The notes under the pieces were generated by a model. It searched no databases. It saw only the letters and a list, made by a program, of their open reading frames with translations, and was not told where the DNA came from. From Streptosporangium roseum DSM 43021 (GTDB lineage: Bacteria > Actinomycetota > Actinomycetes > Streptosporangiales > Streptosporangiaceae): a stretch of DNA of 64,000 bases. The stretch covers positions 868,001 to 932,000 of the forward strand of contig NC_013595.1 in NCBI RefSeq assembly GCF_000024865.1. Reading direction: 5' to 3'. The position numbers were made by a program, and so were the translations under genes. Shown in pieces: positions 41,339 through 50,289 of the stretch (the stretch's first letter is position 1; the number at the start of each line of letters is the position of its first letter).

Positions 41339-42343
41339 GTGGACCTCACGCTCGCACTCGTCATCGGCGTGGTGGTCGTGGCGTTGGCGTTCGACTACAC
41401 CAACGGCTTCCACGACGCCGCCAACGCGATCGCGACCTCGGTCTCGACACGCGCGCTGACGCCGAGGGCCGCTCTCTTCATGGCCGCGGCCATGAACTTC
41501 CTGGGCGCCCATCTCGGCACGCAGGTGGCGGCGACCGTCGGCAAAGGCATCATCGACGCCCCGAGCGGCAGCCATGGGCTGGTGATCGTGGGTTCCGGCC
41601 TGATCGGCGCCATCGTCTGGAACCTCATCACCTGGTACTTCGGCCTGCCCTCCTCAAGCAGCCACGCGCTGATCGGCGGTCTGGTCGGCTCGGCGCTGGC
41701 CTCGTCGAGCGCCGTCCACTGGGACGGCGTGGTGGAGAAGGTCGTCATTCCGATGATCCTCTCCCCGGTGATCGGCTTCACCCTGGCCGCGATCATCATG
41801 ATCGCCATCCTGTGGGGCTTCCGCCACTCCCAGCCCGCGAAGACCAACCGGGGTTTCCGCCACGCGCAGACGGTCTCGGCCGCGGCCATGGCTCTCGGTC
41901 ACGGTCTGCAGGACGCGCAGAAGACCATGGGCGTGATCTTCCTGGCGCTCGTGGTCGGAGGTTTCCAGCAGGACGGCGACCCGATCCCCCAGTGGGTGAT
42001 CCTCTCCGCCGCGACGGCCATCTCCCTCGGCACCTACGCCGGCGGCTGGCGGATCATGCGGACTCTCGGCCGCCGGATCATCGCGCTCACCCCTCCGCAG
42101 GGGTTCGCCGCGGAGACCGCCGCCGCGACCGTGCTCTACACCGCGGCCATCGGTTTCGGTGCCCCCATCTCCACCACGCACACGATCACCAGCGCGATCA
42201 TGGGTGTCGGTGCCACCAAGCGGCTGTCAGCTGTGCGCTGGGGTGTCGCGGGCAACATCGTGACCGGCTGGATCCTCACGATCCCGGCCGCCGCGCTCGT
42301 CGCCGCGCTGTCCTACTACGCGCTCCACTGGATGGTCGAGTGA
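41339..42343 (+). CDS. Inorganic phosphate transporter, Pit family
   Basis: A 334-residue membrane transporter with the two inverted PiT signatures: FDYTNGFHDAANAIATSVSTRAL near the start and FGAPISTTHTITSAIMGVGATKRLS near the end. SSSSHALIGGLVG is also visible. It imports phosphate as a metal-phosphate/H+ symporter. GTG 41339 follows the DUF47 stop directly, so the two are co-translated. A strong terminator lies 34 bp after the stop. Confidence 0.94.
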   Translation: MDLTLALVIGVVVVALAFDYTNGFHDAANAIATSVSTRALTPRAALFMAAAMNFLGAHLGTQVAATVGKGIIDAPSGSHGLVIVGSGLIGAIVWNLITWYFGLPSSSSHALIGGLVGSALASSSAVHWDGVVEKVVIPMILSPVIGFTLAAIIMIAILWGFRHSQPAKTNRGFRHAQTVSAAAMALGHGLQDAQKTMGVIFLALVVGGFQQDGDPIPQWVILSAATAISLGTYAGGWRIMRTLGRRIIALTPPQGFAAETAAATVLYTAAIGFGAPISTTHTITSAIMGVGATKRLSAVRWGVAGNIVTGWILTIPAAALVAALSYYALHWMVE

Positions 42344-42376
42344 TCACAGCCGAATGATCACAGCCGAGTGGTCACC

Positions 42377-42415
42377 GCGGAACGCCGGCCGGGGTCTCCC
42401 CGGCCGGCGTTCCGC
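42377..42415 (+). terminator. Strong hairpin terminator
   Basis: An 18-bp perfect stem beginning GCGGAACGCCGGCCGGGG with a TCT loop, followed by CGTTT. It ends the phosphate operon. The next 115 bp contain imperfect repeats of GCCGGACGCCATCTCCG. Confidence 0.85.
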
Positions 42416-42530
42416 CGTTTCCGACGCCGGACGCCACCTCCGATGTCGGAGGCGGTCTCCGATGCCGGAAGCGACCTCCGGCGCCGGACGCCATCTCCGG
42501 CATCATCCCCGGCGTCGCTGACGCCGAACG

Positions 42531-43544
42531 TCACTTCCGGTACATGACGTCGACGTCCCAGCGGGTGAACCCCAGCTTCTCGTAGAGGCGGATCGCCGCG
42601 GTGTTGCTCTCGTCCACGTACAGCATGACCTGGGCCAGGCCCCGGGCCCTCAGGTGGGACAGGCCTGCCAGGGTGAGCGACCTGCCCAGCCCGCCGCCCT
42701 GCTCGGCGGGGTCGACGCCGACCACGTAGACCTCGCCGATCGGCTCGTGCCCGTGGCCGCCGTCGCCGTGCACCTTGGTCCAGTGGAAGCCGATGAGCCG
42801 GTTCCCGTCCCCGGTGCCGCCCTCCCCGGCGCCGCCGTCCGCAGATCCGCTGTCCGCAGGCCCGCCGTCCGTAGACCCGCCGTCCGCGACGTCGCCGTCA
42901 CCGGATCCGGTGGGGCGTTCCGCCAGGAAGAAGCCCGCAGGGTCGAACCACGGCTCCTGCTCGCGCCGCTTCAGGTCCTCAAGCGTCCACGAGCCCTGCT
43001 CGGGGTGGTGGGCGAAGGCCTTGGCGTTGAGCGCCACCCAGGCCTCCTCGTCGGGGGACCCGGGCGCGAACGTGCGCAGCCGTACTCCGTCGGGCAGTTC
43101 GAAGCCGGGGATCGCCGCGAACAGCGAGCGGCGCATCTGCCACAGCGACCTGATCTTGGTGAATCCCGTCGACAGGGCGAGGGCCTCGGCCCCCGGGTGG
43201 CCGCCGTGGGCCCACAGGCGCAGCCGTCCCCCCGTCCGATCCAGTACGGCCTCCAGCAGGTGTCGCCCGTGGCCCTGTCCCCGGAAGGCCGGATGGATCA
43301 CCAGTTCCCCGCTGGGTCCTTCGACCGGGTCGGTCGGGTCCACGTGCGCGTAGCCGGCCAGGTCGTCTCCGACGTACAGGAGCACGGCCCCCGCACGCTC
43401 GTCGCCGCCGTAGCGCAGGTGCAGCATCACATGTTCGTTGAGCGGTCTGACCCCGTCTGCCTCCGTGGCGGCCTCGACCACCGTGAGGACGGCGGCCACC
43501 TCTCGCTCGTCGAGTCGTCCCCGGTGTTCCACACGCGCGTTCAT
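42531..43544 (-). CDS. mshD: Mycothiol synthase, two GNAT domains
   Basis: A 337-residue tandem GNAT protein that acetylates Cys-GlcN-Ins in the last step of mycothiol synthesis. The N-terminal domain has LVIHPAFRGQGHGRHLLEAV; the C-terminal, active domain has EVYVVGVDPAEQGGGLGRSLTLAGL and a late YVDESNTAAIRLYEKLGF. ATG 43544 gives the usual N-terminus (MNARVEHRG). An acidic Gly/Asp/Ser-rich insert at residues 211-248 lies within the C-terminal domain and is encoded by imperfect short repeats; I do not expect it in the family. Confidence 0.93.
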   Translation of the reverse strand: MNARVEHRGRLDEREVAAVLTVVEAATEADGVRPLNEHVMLHLRYGGDERAGAVLLYVGDDLAGYAHVDPTDPVEGPSGELVIHPAFRGQGHGRHLLEAVLDRTGGRLRLWAHGGHPGAEALALSTGFTKIRSLWQMRRSLFAAIPGFELPDGVRLRTFAPGSPDEEAWVALNAKAFAHHPEQGSWTLEDLKRREQEPWFDPAGFFLAERPTGSGDGDVADGGSTDGGPADSGSADGGAGEGGTGDGNRLIGFHWTKVHGDGGHGHEPIGEVYVVGVDPAEQGGGLGRSLTLAGLSHLRARGLAQVMLYVDESNTAAIRLYEKLGFTRWDVDVMYRK

Positions 43545-43663
43545 GCTCTGGACTCTAAGCGGGCCTGGACACCATCGGATCATTGGGGACTGGCAAAAGC
43601 CGCCATCTTATGGACGGGTTAATCGTTAAATCTCGGACATTCCTTGCATAGCTTGCCGATTTA

Positions 43664-45472
43664 ATGTCGTGGTTCATGATGCCTCGTTCCTTCCAGCGGT
43701 TGGCCATGGCAGGCGTCCTCGCCGGGACCGGTCTCGTGCTCACGATGGGACCCGCCGAGGCGGGCAACAAGTCCGCCACGACGGTGCCGATCCGCCTGCT
43801 CTCCCTCAACGACTTCCACGGCAACCTGGAGCCGCCGACCGGTTCCTCCGGCCGCATGGTCGACGAGAACGGCGCCACGGTGGAGGCGGGCGGTGCCGCC
43901 TACGTCGCCACCCACCTCAAGCAGCTGTCGGACAAGAACACCCTGAAGGTCGCCCAGGGGGACCTGATCGGCGCCACCCCGCTGATCTCCGCGGCCTACC
44001 ACGACGAGCCGTCGGTCGAGTTCCTCGGCAAGATCGGCGTCACCGCCTCGGCGGTGGGCAACCACGAGTTCGACGAGGGCTACGCCGAGCTCCGGCGCAT
44101 CATGCGCGGCGGCTGCCACCCGGTGGACGGCTGCTCACCCGCCGGTGAGTGGAAGGGCGCGGGCTACACCTACCTCGGCGCCAACGTGATCTTCAAGCGG
44201 CCGCACGCGTCCGCCGAGAGGGAGGCGCTCGCCGCGCTCGGCGGACAGAACACGGACTCGCTGCGCGGGCTGCTGAAGGACTACGGCATCCCCGCCCTGC
44301 CCCCGGTCACCGTCCGCTGGATGAACGGCGTGCCGATCGGCTTCATCGGCCTGGTCACCGGGAGCACCCCGAACATCGTCACCTCCGAGGGCATCAAGGA
44401 CCTGGAGTTCATCGACGAGGTCAAGGCGGCCAACGTCGCCTCCAAGCTGCTCAAGCTGGTCGGCGTCAAGGCCCAGGTCGTCCTGGTGCACGAGGGGGAC
44501 CAGGTCACCGCGGGCCAGTCGCCCGACGCCTGCAGCGCCCAGCCGGGCGCGGGCAACCGGATCGCCACCCAGGTGGACGCCGAGATCGACATGATCCTCA
44601 GCGGCCACTCCCACCAGGCCTACCTGTGCACGGTCTCCGACCCCGAGGGCGGCACGCGCCTGTACAGCCAGGGCGGCTCGTTCGGCCGTGTGATCACCAA
44701 GGTCGACTTCCAGGTGGACGCCAGGACCCGCGACGTCGTGCGCTCGTCGGTCGTGGCCGACAACCAGGTCGTGACCCGGACCGTCACCCCGGACCCGGAG
44801 ATCTCCGCGTTCGTCCAGACGTGGAAGGAGCGCGTCGCGCCGGTGGCCAACAAGCCGATCGGCAGGATCACCGCCGACATCACCAACACCGCCTCCCCGT
44901 CGGGTGAGTCCTCCCTGGGCAACCTCATCGCCGACGGCCAGCTCGCCGCCACCAAGACCGGCGGCAACGCCCAGGTCGCCCTGATGAACCCGGGCGGCGT
45001 GCGCGCGAGCCTGACCTACGCGGGCTCGCCCGCCGGTGAGGGCGACGGCGTCGTGACCTACGGCGAGGCCTTCACGGTGCAGCCGTTCAACAACCTCATG
45101 CAGGTGGTCACGCTCACCGGCGCCCAGCTCAAGACCCTGCTGGAGCAGCAGTTCACCGGCGGCCCCAACGCCCAGCCCTTCACCAAGATCCTGCAGCCGT
45201 CGTCGAACCTCACCTACACCTACAGCACGGGCGCGGCGTGGGGCTCGAAGGTCTCCAACCTGAAGATCGACGGCCTTGACGTCACCGACGGCCAGAGCAT
45301 CCGGGTCGCCGCCAACAACTTCCTCGTCGGCGGAGGCGACGCCTTCCTGGCCTTCAAGGACAGCACGGACCTGTGGAGCGGGCCGCTCGACATCGACGCC
45401 TTCGCCGCCCACTTCGCCGCGAACCCGTCGATCACGCCGCCGGTCCCCAACCACATCACCGTCACCCCCTAG
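43664..45472 (+). CDS. Secreted 5'-nucleotidase/UshA-family phosphoesterase
   Basis: A 602-residue secreted enzyme. After a signal peptide (RSFQRLAMAGVLAGTGLVL...AEAG) comes the metallophosphatase domain: LSLNDFHGNLEP, QGDLIGATPL, VGNHEFDEGY, VVLVHEGD and ILSGHSHQAY. The C-terminal 5_nucleotid_C domain follows (SLGNLIADGQ, MNPGGVRASLTY, QPFNNLMQVVTLTGAQL, VAANNFLVGGGDAF). It should hydrolyse extracellular nucleotides to salvage phosphate and nucleosides. ATG 43664 is the first start; ATG 43676 or 43679 also fit. Confidence 0.92.
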   Translation: MSWFMMPRSFQRLAMAGVLAGTGLVLTMGPAEAGNKSATTVPIRLLSLNDFHGNLEPPTGSSGRMVDENGATVEAGGAAYVATHLKQLSDKNTLKVAQGDLIGATPLISAAYHDEPSVEFLGKIGVTASAVGNHEFDEGYAELRRIMRGGCHPVDGCSPAGEWKGAGYTYLGANVIFKRPHASAEREALAALGGQNTDSLRGLLKDYGIPALPPVTVRWMNGVPIGFIGLVTGSTPNIVTSEGIKDLEFIDEVKAANVASKLLKLVGVKAQVVLVHEGDQVTAGQSPDACSAQPGAGNRIATQVDAEIDMILSGHSHQAYLCTVSDPEGGTRLYSQGGSFGRVITKVDFQVDARTRDVVRSSVVADNQVVTRTVTPDPEISAFVQTWKERVAPVANKPIGRITADITNTASPSGESSLGNLIADGQLAATKTGGNAQVALMNPGGVRASLTYAGSPAGEGDGVVTYGEAFTVQPFNNLMQVVTLTGAQLKTLLEQQFTGGPNAQPFTKILQPSSNLTYTYSTGAAWGSKVSNLKIDGLDVTDGQSIRVAANNFLVGGGDAFLAFKDSTDLWSGPLDIDAFAAHFAANPSITPPVPNHITVTP

Positions 45473-45519
45473 CCCGGCTCCCGCCCGGCCCGGAGCGGCC
45501 GGGGCGGAAGGCACGACGC

Positions 45520-45555
45520 GGAAGGCCCACCGGACCGGTGTCCGGTGGGCCTTCC
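45520..45555. terminator. Bidirectional hairpin terminator
   Basis: A perfect 16-bp stem GGAAGGCCCACCGGAC/GTCCGGTGGGCCTTCC with a CGGT loop between the convergent nucleotidase and glnR genes. Confidence 0.8.
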
Positions 45556-45559
45556 CCAT

Positions 45560-45713
45560 GATCCGGTACGGCCGGCGGCTGACCCGGTGGGCCCGGCGGA
45601 CGGGCTCGCGACCGGGTACGGCCGGCGGTGGGCGGGCTCGCGACCGGGTACGGCCGGCGGCGGACGGGCTCGCGCCCCGTTGATCCGGTACGGCTAGCGG
45701 CGGGCGGGCTCGC
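45560..45713. repeat. 32-bp tandem repeats derived from the glnR 3' end
   Basis: The unit GGTACGGCCGGCGG, then a 3-base variant, then CGGGCTCGC recurs four times with a period near 32 bp. The rightmost copy contains the last codons and stop of glnR, so the others look like outward duplications of that end. Confidence 0.75.
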
Positions 45714-46407
45714 GATCCTCGGCGGCCTCGCTGCCGCGCTCGGGGACGAAGCGGTAGCCGACGTTGCGCACGGTGCCGATCAGCGATTCGTACTCGGCGC
45801 CGAGCTTGGCGCGCAGCCGCCGGACGTGGACGTCCACGGTCCGGGTGCCACCGAAGTAGTCGTAGCCCCACACCTCCTGCAGGAGTTGGGCGCGGGTGAA
45901 GACCCGGCCGGGGTGCTGCGCCAGATACTTCAGGAGCTCGAACTCCTTGAAGGTCAGGTCCAGCGCGCGGCCGCGGAGCCGGGCGGTGTAGGTGGCCTCG
46001 TCGATCGACAGATCGCCGCTGCGGATCTCGTCCGGGACCTCCTCGGCGGCCGACATGTTCAGCCGGCCCACGGCGAGCCGGAGCCTGGCCTCGACCTCGG
46101 CGGGACCGGAGCTGTCGAGGATCACGTCGTCGGCGCCCCACTCCGCGGTCATCGCGGCCAGCCCGCCCTCGGTGACGATCACCAGGAGAGGACAGGCGAT
46201 GCCCGTGGTCCGCAGCAGCCTGCACAGGCTCTTGGCGTGGACGAGCTCACGGCGCGCGTCGACCAGGACGGCGTCGGCCGGCGGAGCGTCGATCAGCGCG
46301 GCCGCCTCCGCGGGCACGACCCGGACCGAGTGCAGCAGCAGCCCCAACGCCGGAAGCACCTCGGTCGAGGGCTCAAGGGCGTTGGTGAGCAGCAGGAGAT
46401 TGCTCAC
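45694..46407 (-). CDS. glnR: Nitrogen-regulatory orphan response regulator GlnR
   Basis: A 237-residue OmpR-type regulator. It begins MSNLLLLTNALEPSTEVLPA and has the unusual GlnR receiver with AVLVDARR (Asp50), TEGGLAAMTAEWGADDVILD, then the winged helix LDLTFKEFELLKYLAQHPGR with VFTRAQLLQEVWGYD and RTVDVHVRRLRAKLG. GlnR proteins have no cognate kinase and control glnA, amtB and other nitrogen genes. GTG 46407 has GGAGG five bases upstream. It matches streptomycete GlnR along its whole length from memory. The C-terminus (EDREPARR) overlaps a tandem repeat. Confidence 0.9.
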   Translation of the reverse strand: MSNLLLLTNALEPSTEVLPALGLLLHSVRVVPAEAAALIDAPPADAVLVDARRELVHAKSLCRLLRTTGIACPLLVIVTEGGLAAMTAEWGADDVILDSSGPAEVEARLRLAVGRLNMSAAEEVPDEIRSGDLSIDEATYTARLRGRALDLTFKEFELLKYLAQHPGRVFTRAQLLQEVWGYDYFGGTRTVDVHVRRLRAKLGAEYESLIGTVRNVGYRFVPERGSEAAEDREPARR

Positions 46408-46613
46408 TATGCCTCCTTCCCGCGTCATGCCGGCGACAGCCGTACAAACACGTAAGGACCCGGGGGCTACGTCGCCCAGGTCCCGTAGTAGGTGAGGATA
46501 GCCCACAAGGGTTAAGCGTCCAGTGAGCGTCCACGTGGTGAACACCCGTTTCCCAGGTGGATTCATCGTAATGGCGTGATGACCGTACGTGTTTCGGAGG
46601 GGTTGGTGCACAG

Positions 46614-46865
46614 ATGGCAAGGGGCACGATCCGCTACTGGGCGGCGGCGAAGGACGCCGCGGGCGTCGCCGAAGAGCCCTTCGAGGCGGCGACGCTGGCC
46701 GAGCTGATGACGAACGTCACAGCGGGCCGCGACAGGCTGAGCCAGGTGATCCGGCGCTCGTCCTTCCTGGTGGACGGTAATCCGGTGGGCAAACGGGCGC
46801 ACGACACGATCGTCTTCGCCGACGGGACGACGGTCGAGGTGCTGCCCCCCTTCGCGGGGGGCTGA
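46614..46865 (+). CDS. MoaD/ThiS-family sulfur carrier protein
   Basis: An 83-residue ubiquitin-like protein that ends in the diagnostic Gly-Gly (LPPFAGG), the site of adenylation and thiocarboxylation. Other landmarks are TIRYWAAAKDAAG and FLVDGNPVG. It could serve molybdopterin or another sulfur pathway; no moaE or thi gene is adjacent. It is divergent from glnR. Confidence 0.85.
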   Translation: MARGTIRYWAAAKDAAGVAEEPFEAATLAELMTNVTAGRDRLSQVIRRSSFLVDGNPVGKRAHDTIVFADGTTVEVLPPFAGG

Positions 46866-47060
46866 TCACCGTGACGGGCGGAGCCGGGCAGGGCCGGCGC
46901 GGAAGGCCGGGTGGGGAAAGGCGGGTGCGGCCGGGCCGGGAAAGGCGGGTTCTGTGAGATTCCGGACGGACGCGACCGCCGGCGGGCGTTTTGGAAAACA
47001 TTGCCGGGGGATGTGCTGCGATGGCACGCTGGCCGGATCAAGGAATGAACAGGGAGTCGG

Positions 47061-47741
47061 ATGCGAAAGCTGGCCGCTTTTCTGATTTTGCTGCTCGTTC
47101 TCCTCGCGGTTCTGGACAGGGTCGCCGTCGCCGGGGTGCAGCGGGAGATCGCCACGAGGGCGACCGCCAAATACGACCTCGCCACCCCGCCCGAGGTGAC
47201 CATCTCCGGCATCCCCTTCCTGACCCAGGCGGTCGCCGGGCGGTACGACGAGGTCAAGGTGGCCGCGGGCGCGATGAACCTGGCCGGTGTCCAGCTGTCC
47301 AGCGTGGACTTCACCCTTTACGGGGTCACCGCGCCGCTGGAGGACCTGGTGCTCCACGCCGATCAGGTGGACATACGCGCCCAGCGCGTGGCGGGCGTCG
47401 TGGTGGTCTCCCTGGAGACGCTGAACCGGAGGGCCCCGCGCGGGGTCAAGCTCGAGGTCGACGGTGACGGGCTCAACGTCGACGGAGAGATCACCGTGCT
47501 GGGCCGGAAGGTGCCGGCGAAGGCCAAGATGAAGATCGAGCTGATCGAGGGCGGGGTGCGGTTCGTCCCCGAGCAGATCACGCTGGGCGGCGGCATCCCG
47601 GTGCCCCAGCCGGAGCGGTTCCTCTCCTACCGGATCCCGATCAAGAACCTGCCGTTCAACCTCAAGGTGACCGGCGTGAAGATCGTGCCCCAGGGTCTCC
47701 AGGTCTCCGGCGAGGCGTCCGACGTCCCGCTCCATGGCTGA
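47061..47741 (+). CDS. DUF2993 (LmeA-like) lipid-binding protein
   Basis: A 226-residue protein with an N-terminal membrane anchor or signal (RKLAAFLILLLVLLAVLDRVAV) and the DUF2993 domain: EVTISGIPFLTQAVAGRYDEVKVAAG, then LSSVDFTLYGVTAPL. In mycobacteria LmeA is a periplasmic phospholipid-binding protein needed for lipomannan mannosylation; the role here is not known. It is followed ten bases later by an ECF sigma gene. Confidence 0.85.
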   Translation: MRKLAAFLILLLVLLAVLDRVAVAGVQREIATRATAKYDLATPPEVTISGIPFLTQAVAGRYDEVKVAAGAMNLAGVQLSSVDFTLYGVTAPLEDLVLHADQVDIRAQRVAGVVVVSLETLNRRAPRGVKLEVDGDGLNVDGEITVLGRKVPAKAKMKIELIEGGVRFVPEQITLGGGIPVPQPERFLSYRIPIKNLPFNLKVTGVKIVPQGLQVSGEASDVPLHG

Positions 47742-47750
47742 AGTGCTCCC

Positions 47751-48302
47751 ATGTCCGAACCGATCCGGCCCGCCGTACGTCGTGAGGATGTGAGTCAAGC
47801 CGGAACCGCCGACGAGCAGCTCGTCAGAGCGCTCTTCGACGAACACGGCGGGCCACTCTACGGCTACGTACTGCGGCTGACGGGTGACCCGGGGAGAGCG
47901 GAGGACGTCGTGCAGGAGACGCTGTTGCGGGCCTGGCGGCATCCCGACGCTCTCAGCGGGCGCCCCATCCGCGCGTGGCTGTTCACGGTGGCCCGCAACC
48001 TCGTCGTCGACCAGCATCGGGCGCGCAAGTCGCGCCCCCCGGAGACGGGCGCCGAGGCGCTCGCCGTGCTGCCCGCCGACGACGAGCTGGAGCGGGCCGT
48101 GGAGTCCTGGGCGGTCGCCGAGGCGCTGGCCACGTTGCGGCCCGAGCACCGCGAGGTGCTCGCCGAGGTCTACTACCAGGGGAAGTCGGTCAAAGAGGCC
48201 GCTGAGGCGCTCGGCATCCCTGCGGGAACGGTGAAGTCGCGCACGTATTACGCGCTTCGGGCGCTCAAGCTGGCGCTGGAGGAGCGGGGGCTCGCGCCAT
48301 GA
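47751..48302 (+). CDS. ECF RNA polymerase sigma factor
   Basis: A 183-residue ECF sigma: region 2 LVRALFDEHGGPLYGYVLRLTGDPGRAEDVVQETLLRAWRHP with IRAWLFTVARNLVVDQHRARK, region 4 ALATLRPEHREVLAEVYYQGKSVKEAAEALGIPAGTVKSRTYYALRALK. It overlaps the following zinc-finger anti-sigma gene (ATGA), the standard arrangement. It resembles SigL-type factors of actinobacteria, which respond to envelope stress. Confidence 0.92.
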   Translation: MSEPIRPAVRREDVSQAGTADEQLVRALFDEHGGPLYGYVLRLTGDPGRAEDVVQETLLRAWRHPDALSGRPIRAWLFTVARNLVVDQHRARKSRPPETGAEALAVLPADDELERAVESWAVAEALATLRPEHREVLAEVYYQGKSVKEAAEALGIPAGTVKSRTYYALRALKLALEERGLAP

Positions 48303-49075
48303 TGATGACGACCTGTGACGAAGTGCGGATGTCGCTCGGAGCGTACGTGCTCGGGGCCCTGGAGCCCGAGGAGTGCGTGTTCGTCGAAGCGCATCTCGCC
48401 GAGTGCGCCGGCTGCCGGGCGGAGTTCGAGGAGCTGACCGGGGTGGCCACGTTTCTCGGACGGGTGTCCGAGGAGGACGTGGCCCAGGTGGGCAGCCCGC
48501 CCCAGGCGGTGCTGGACCGGCTGCTCAGCGCCAGGGTCAAACGGCGCCGGATGACCCGGGTGCTGCTCTCACTGGCCGCCTCGGTCCTGCTGGTCGGGCT
48601 CGGCGGGACCCTGTGGTCGGCCACCCAGTCCACCCGGTCCGCCCAGGACGCCGCGCCGGTGTCCGCGCCCCGGCCCAGTCTCGCCGAGACGGTCACCCCC
48701 TACTCCGCGAAGGAGAGGGCCGCCCCCTCGGCGCAGCCCGACGGCGACGCGCGGCTCATGCTGGAGGACGCCGCCGAGCGGACGGCCAAGGGGAGCGAAG
48801 GCTCCGTCCGCGCCACGGTGACCGCGTCGGCGGGGGAGAAGGCGACCACGCTCAGGGTCATGCTCACCGGGGTCGCCAAGGGCACCCGGTGCCGGCTGGA
48901 CGTGGTCGGCGTCGACGGGGTCCGGGAGACGGCCGGGAACTGGATCGTCGACAGGGCCGCCTACGACAGCTCCGGGGCCTTCACCGGCACCACCACGATC
49001 CCTCCCTCGGGCATCTCGAAGTTCGAGATCGTCACGGCAGGGGGGCGGATGCTGGTCACCGCGACCTTCCACTGA
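48299..49075 (+). CDS. Zinc-finger anti-sigma factor, membrane-anchored
   Basis: A 258-residue protein. The N-terminal ZAS domain has CDEVRMSLGAYVLGAL and HLAECAGCRAEF (HxxxCxxC zinc site). A single transmembrane helix (MTRVLLSLAASVLLVGLGG) follows, then an exported domain ending FEIVTAGGRMLVTATFH, which resembles the anti-sigma-K C-terminal fold. It should bind the preceding sigma factor at the membrane and release it on an external signal. ATG 48299 overlaps the sigma stop. Confidence 0.9.
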   Translation: MMMTTCDEVRMSLGAYVLGALEPEECVFVEAHLAECAGCRAEFEELTGVATFLGRVSEEDVAQVGSPPQAVLDRLLSARVKRRRMTRVLLSLAASVLLVGLGGTLWSATQSTRSAQDAAPVSAPRPSLAETVTPYSAKERAAPSAQPDGDARLMLEDAAERTAKGSEGSVRATVTASAGEKATTLRVMLTGVAKGTRCRLDVVGVDGVRETAGNWIVDRAAYDSSGAFTGTTTIPPSGISKFEIVTAGGRMLVTATFH

Positions 49076-49221
49076 GTGCGGGTCCGTTGAGTGCGGGTCC
49101 GTCCGAGCCGGCGTGACCTTCCCCGGGCGCGCCCGCCCATGGGAACGATGTGGTGCGTCCGTGGGACCGAACGCGCCCGCCCGGGGGAATGGCGTGGTGC
49201 GGCCGCGTGTTGTCGTGCTCT

Positions 49222-49638
49222 GTGACCGGATTGACGGTGGTGCTCGTCACGCTCGTCGCGGCGACGCTGGTGGGCGTGGTGATGCGGCGGCGCAGCGGCG
49301 TGCCACGCGAGGTGAGGGGCGACGTGGAGCAGCTGACATCCGGCGATCTCGAAGCCGACCTGGGCGAGCGGGCGACCCTCGTGCAGTTCTCCAGCGCCTT
49401 CTGCCAGCCCTGCCGGGCGACCCGCCGGGTCCTCGCCGAGGTGACGGAGATGGTGCCGGGGGTGGCGCACGTGGAGATCGACGCGGAGTCGCGCCTCGAT
49501 CTGGTCCGGTCGCTGAACATCCTGCGAACTCCGACTGTGCTGATCCTCGACGCGTCAGGCCATGTTGTGAAACGTGCCTCCGGTCAGCCACGGAAGGTTG
49601 ACGTGATCGGCGCCCTGGGTCTCGCGGTCGGCGAGTAA
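49222..49638 (+). CDS. Membrane-anchored thioredoxin-like protein
   Basis: A protein of about 138 residues with one N-terminal transmembrane helix (TGLTVVLVTLVAATLVGVVM) and a thioredoxin domain carrying a CxxC active site, FCQPCRAT, and the cis-Pro strand RTPTVLILD. The thioredoxin side is C-terminal to the helix. GTG 49222 gives a compact anchor; ATG 49189 and 49150 are also in frame, and no ribosome site decides. It lies upstream of a sulfur cluster, so a redox role there is possible. Confidence 0.82.
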   Translation: MTGLTVVLVTLVAATLVGVVMRRRSGVPREVRGDVEQLTSGDLEADLGERATLVQFSSAFCQPCRATRRVLAEVTEMVPGVAHVEIDAESRLDLVRSLNILRTPTVLILDASGHVVKRASGQPRKVDVIGALGLAVGE

Positions 49639-49729
49639 GCGGCGAACCCTACCGCCCATTGAGCATTTTTGTCTCAGGAATTGGACAGGGATGTGACAGA
49701 TCCCGGAACGTCGGGGTAGTGTCATCGAC

Positions 49730-49813
49730 ATGAACCCCACGACAGAGCTGCTGACGAAGCGGCGCGCGGTTGATTTCTGCCGCGTGACCACCGCGCTCTG
49801 TCGCGCTTCCTAA
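49730..49813 (+). CDS. 27-residue cysteine-containing leader peptide
   Basis: A short frame MNPTTELLTKRRAVDFCRVT followed by TALCRAS and stop. It matches the actinobacterial leader-peptide pattern, with a basic RR, a hydrophobic/Asp block, an Arg-Val step and a late cysteine, seen before sulfur-metabolism genes. TAGTGT lies seven bases before the ATG, so it is probably leaderless. It sits 63 bp upstream of the DUF4395-rhodanese operon. A role in cysteine- or sulfur-dependent attenuation is inferred. Confidence 0.72.
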   Translation: MNPTTELLTKRRAVDFCRVTTALCRAS

Positions 49814-49876
49814 AGGGCGATCTCAAGCGGCCTCCGAGCCGCACCGATCTGCACAACCCTTCAGGAGCATCAAGCG

Positions 49877-50275
49877 ATGCAGGCTGATCCCCGGGCTCTC
49901 CGCTTCGCGGCGGCTGTGACGACCATCGTCCTCGCGCTCGTCCTGGTCACAGGGAGCGCGTGGCTGCTGGCCGCGCAGGCGGTGGTGTTCGCACTGAGCA
50001 TCTTCGGCGCCTCGCCGTACGGGATGATTTTCAAAGGGATAGTGAAGAGCCCTCCCAGGGAGCTGGAGGACGCCGCCCCGCCGCGCTTCGCGCAGGGGGT
50101 CGGACTCGTCTTCGCCCTGGTGGGCTTGGTCGGATACGTCACGCAGATCACGCCGCTGGCCCTCGGCGCAACCGCGGCGGCTCTTTTCGCCGCCTTCCTC
50201 AACGCAGCTTTCGGCTTCTGCCTCGGCTGCGAGATGTTCCTGATCATTCGCCGTTTACTGCCCGCCGCAAGATAA
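49877..50275 (+). CDS. DUF4395 membrane protein
   Basis: A 132-residue protein with about four hydrophobic helices and the family signature NAAFGFCLGCEMFLIIRRL, including a CxxC at the end of the last helix. DUF4395 proteins are frequently encoded with sulfurtransferases and thioredoxins, as here, which suggests a role in sulfur or thiol transfer at the membrane. GGAGCATCAAGCG lies before ATG 49877. Confidence 0.85.
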   Translation: MQADPRALRFAAAVTTIVLALVLVTGSAWLLAAQAVVFALSIFGASPYGMIFKGIVKSPPRELEDAAPPRFAQGVGLVFALVGLVGYVTQITPLALGATAAALFAAFLNAAFGFCLGCEMFLIIRRLLPAAR

Positions 50276-50289
50276 TCCCGGAGGATCCC

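Noticed and set aside
44135..46225. 696-codon minus-strand frame spanning nucleotidase and glnR
   Set aside because: Overlaps two well-supported genes and has low-complexity composition.
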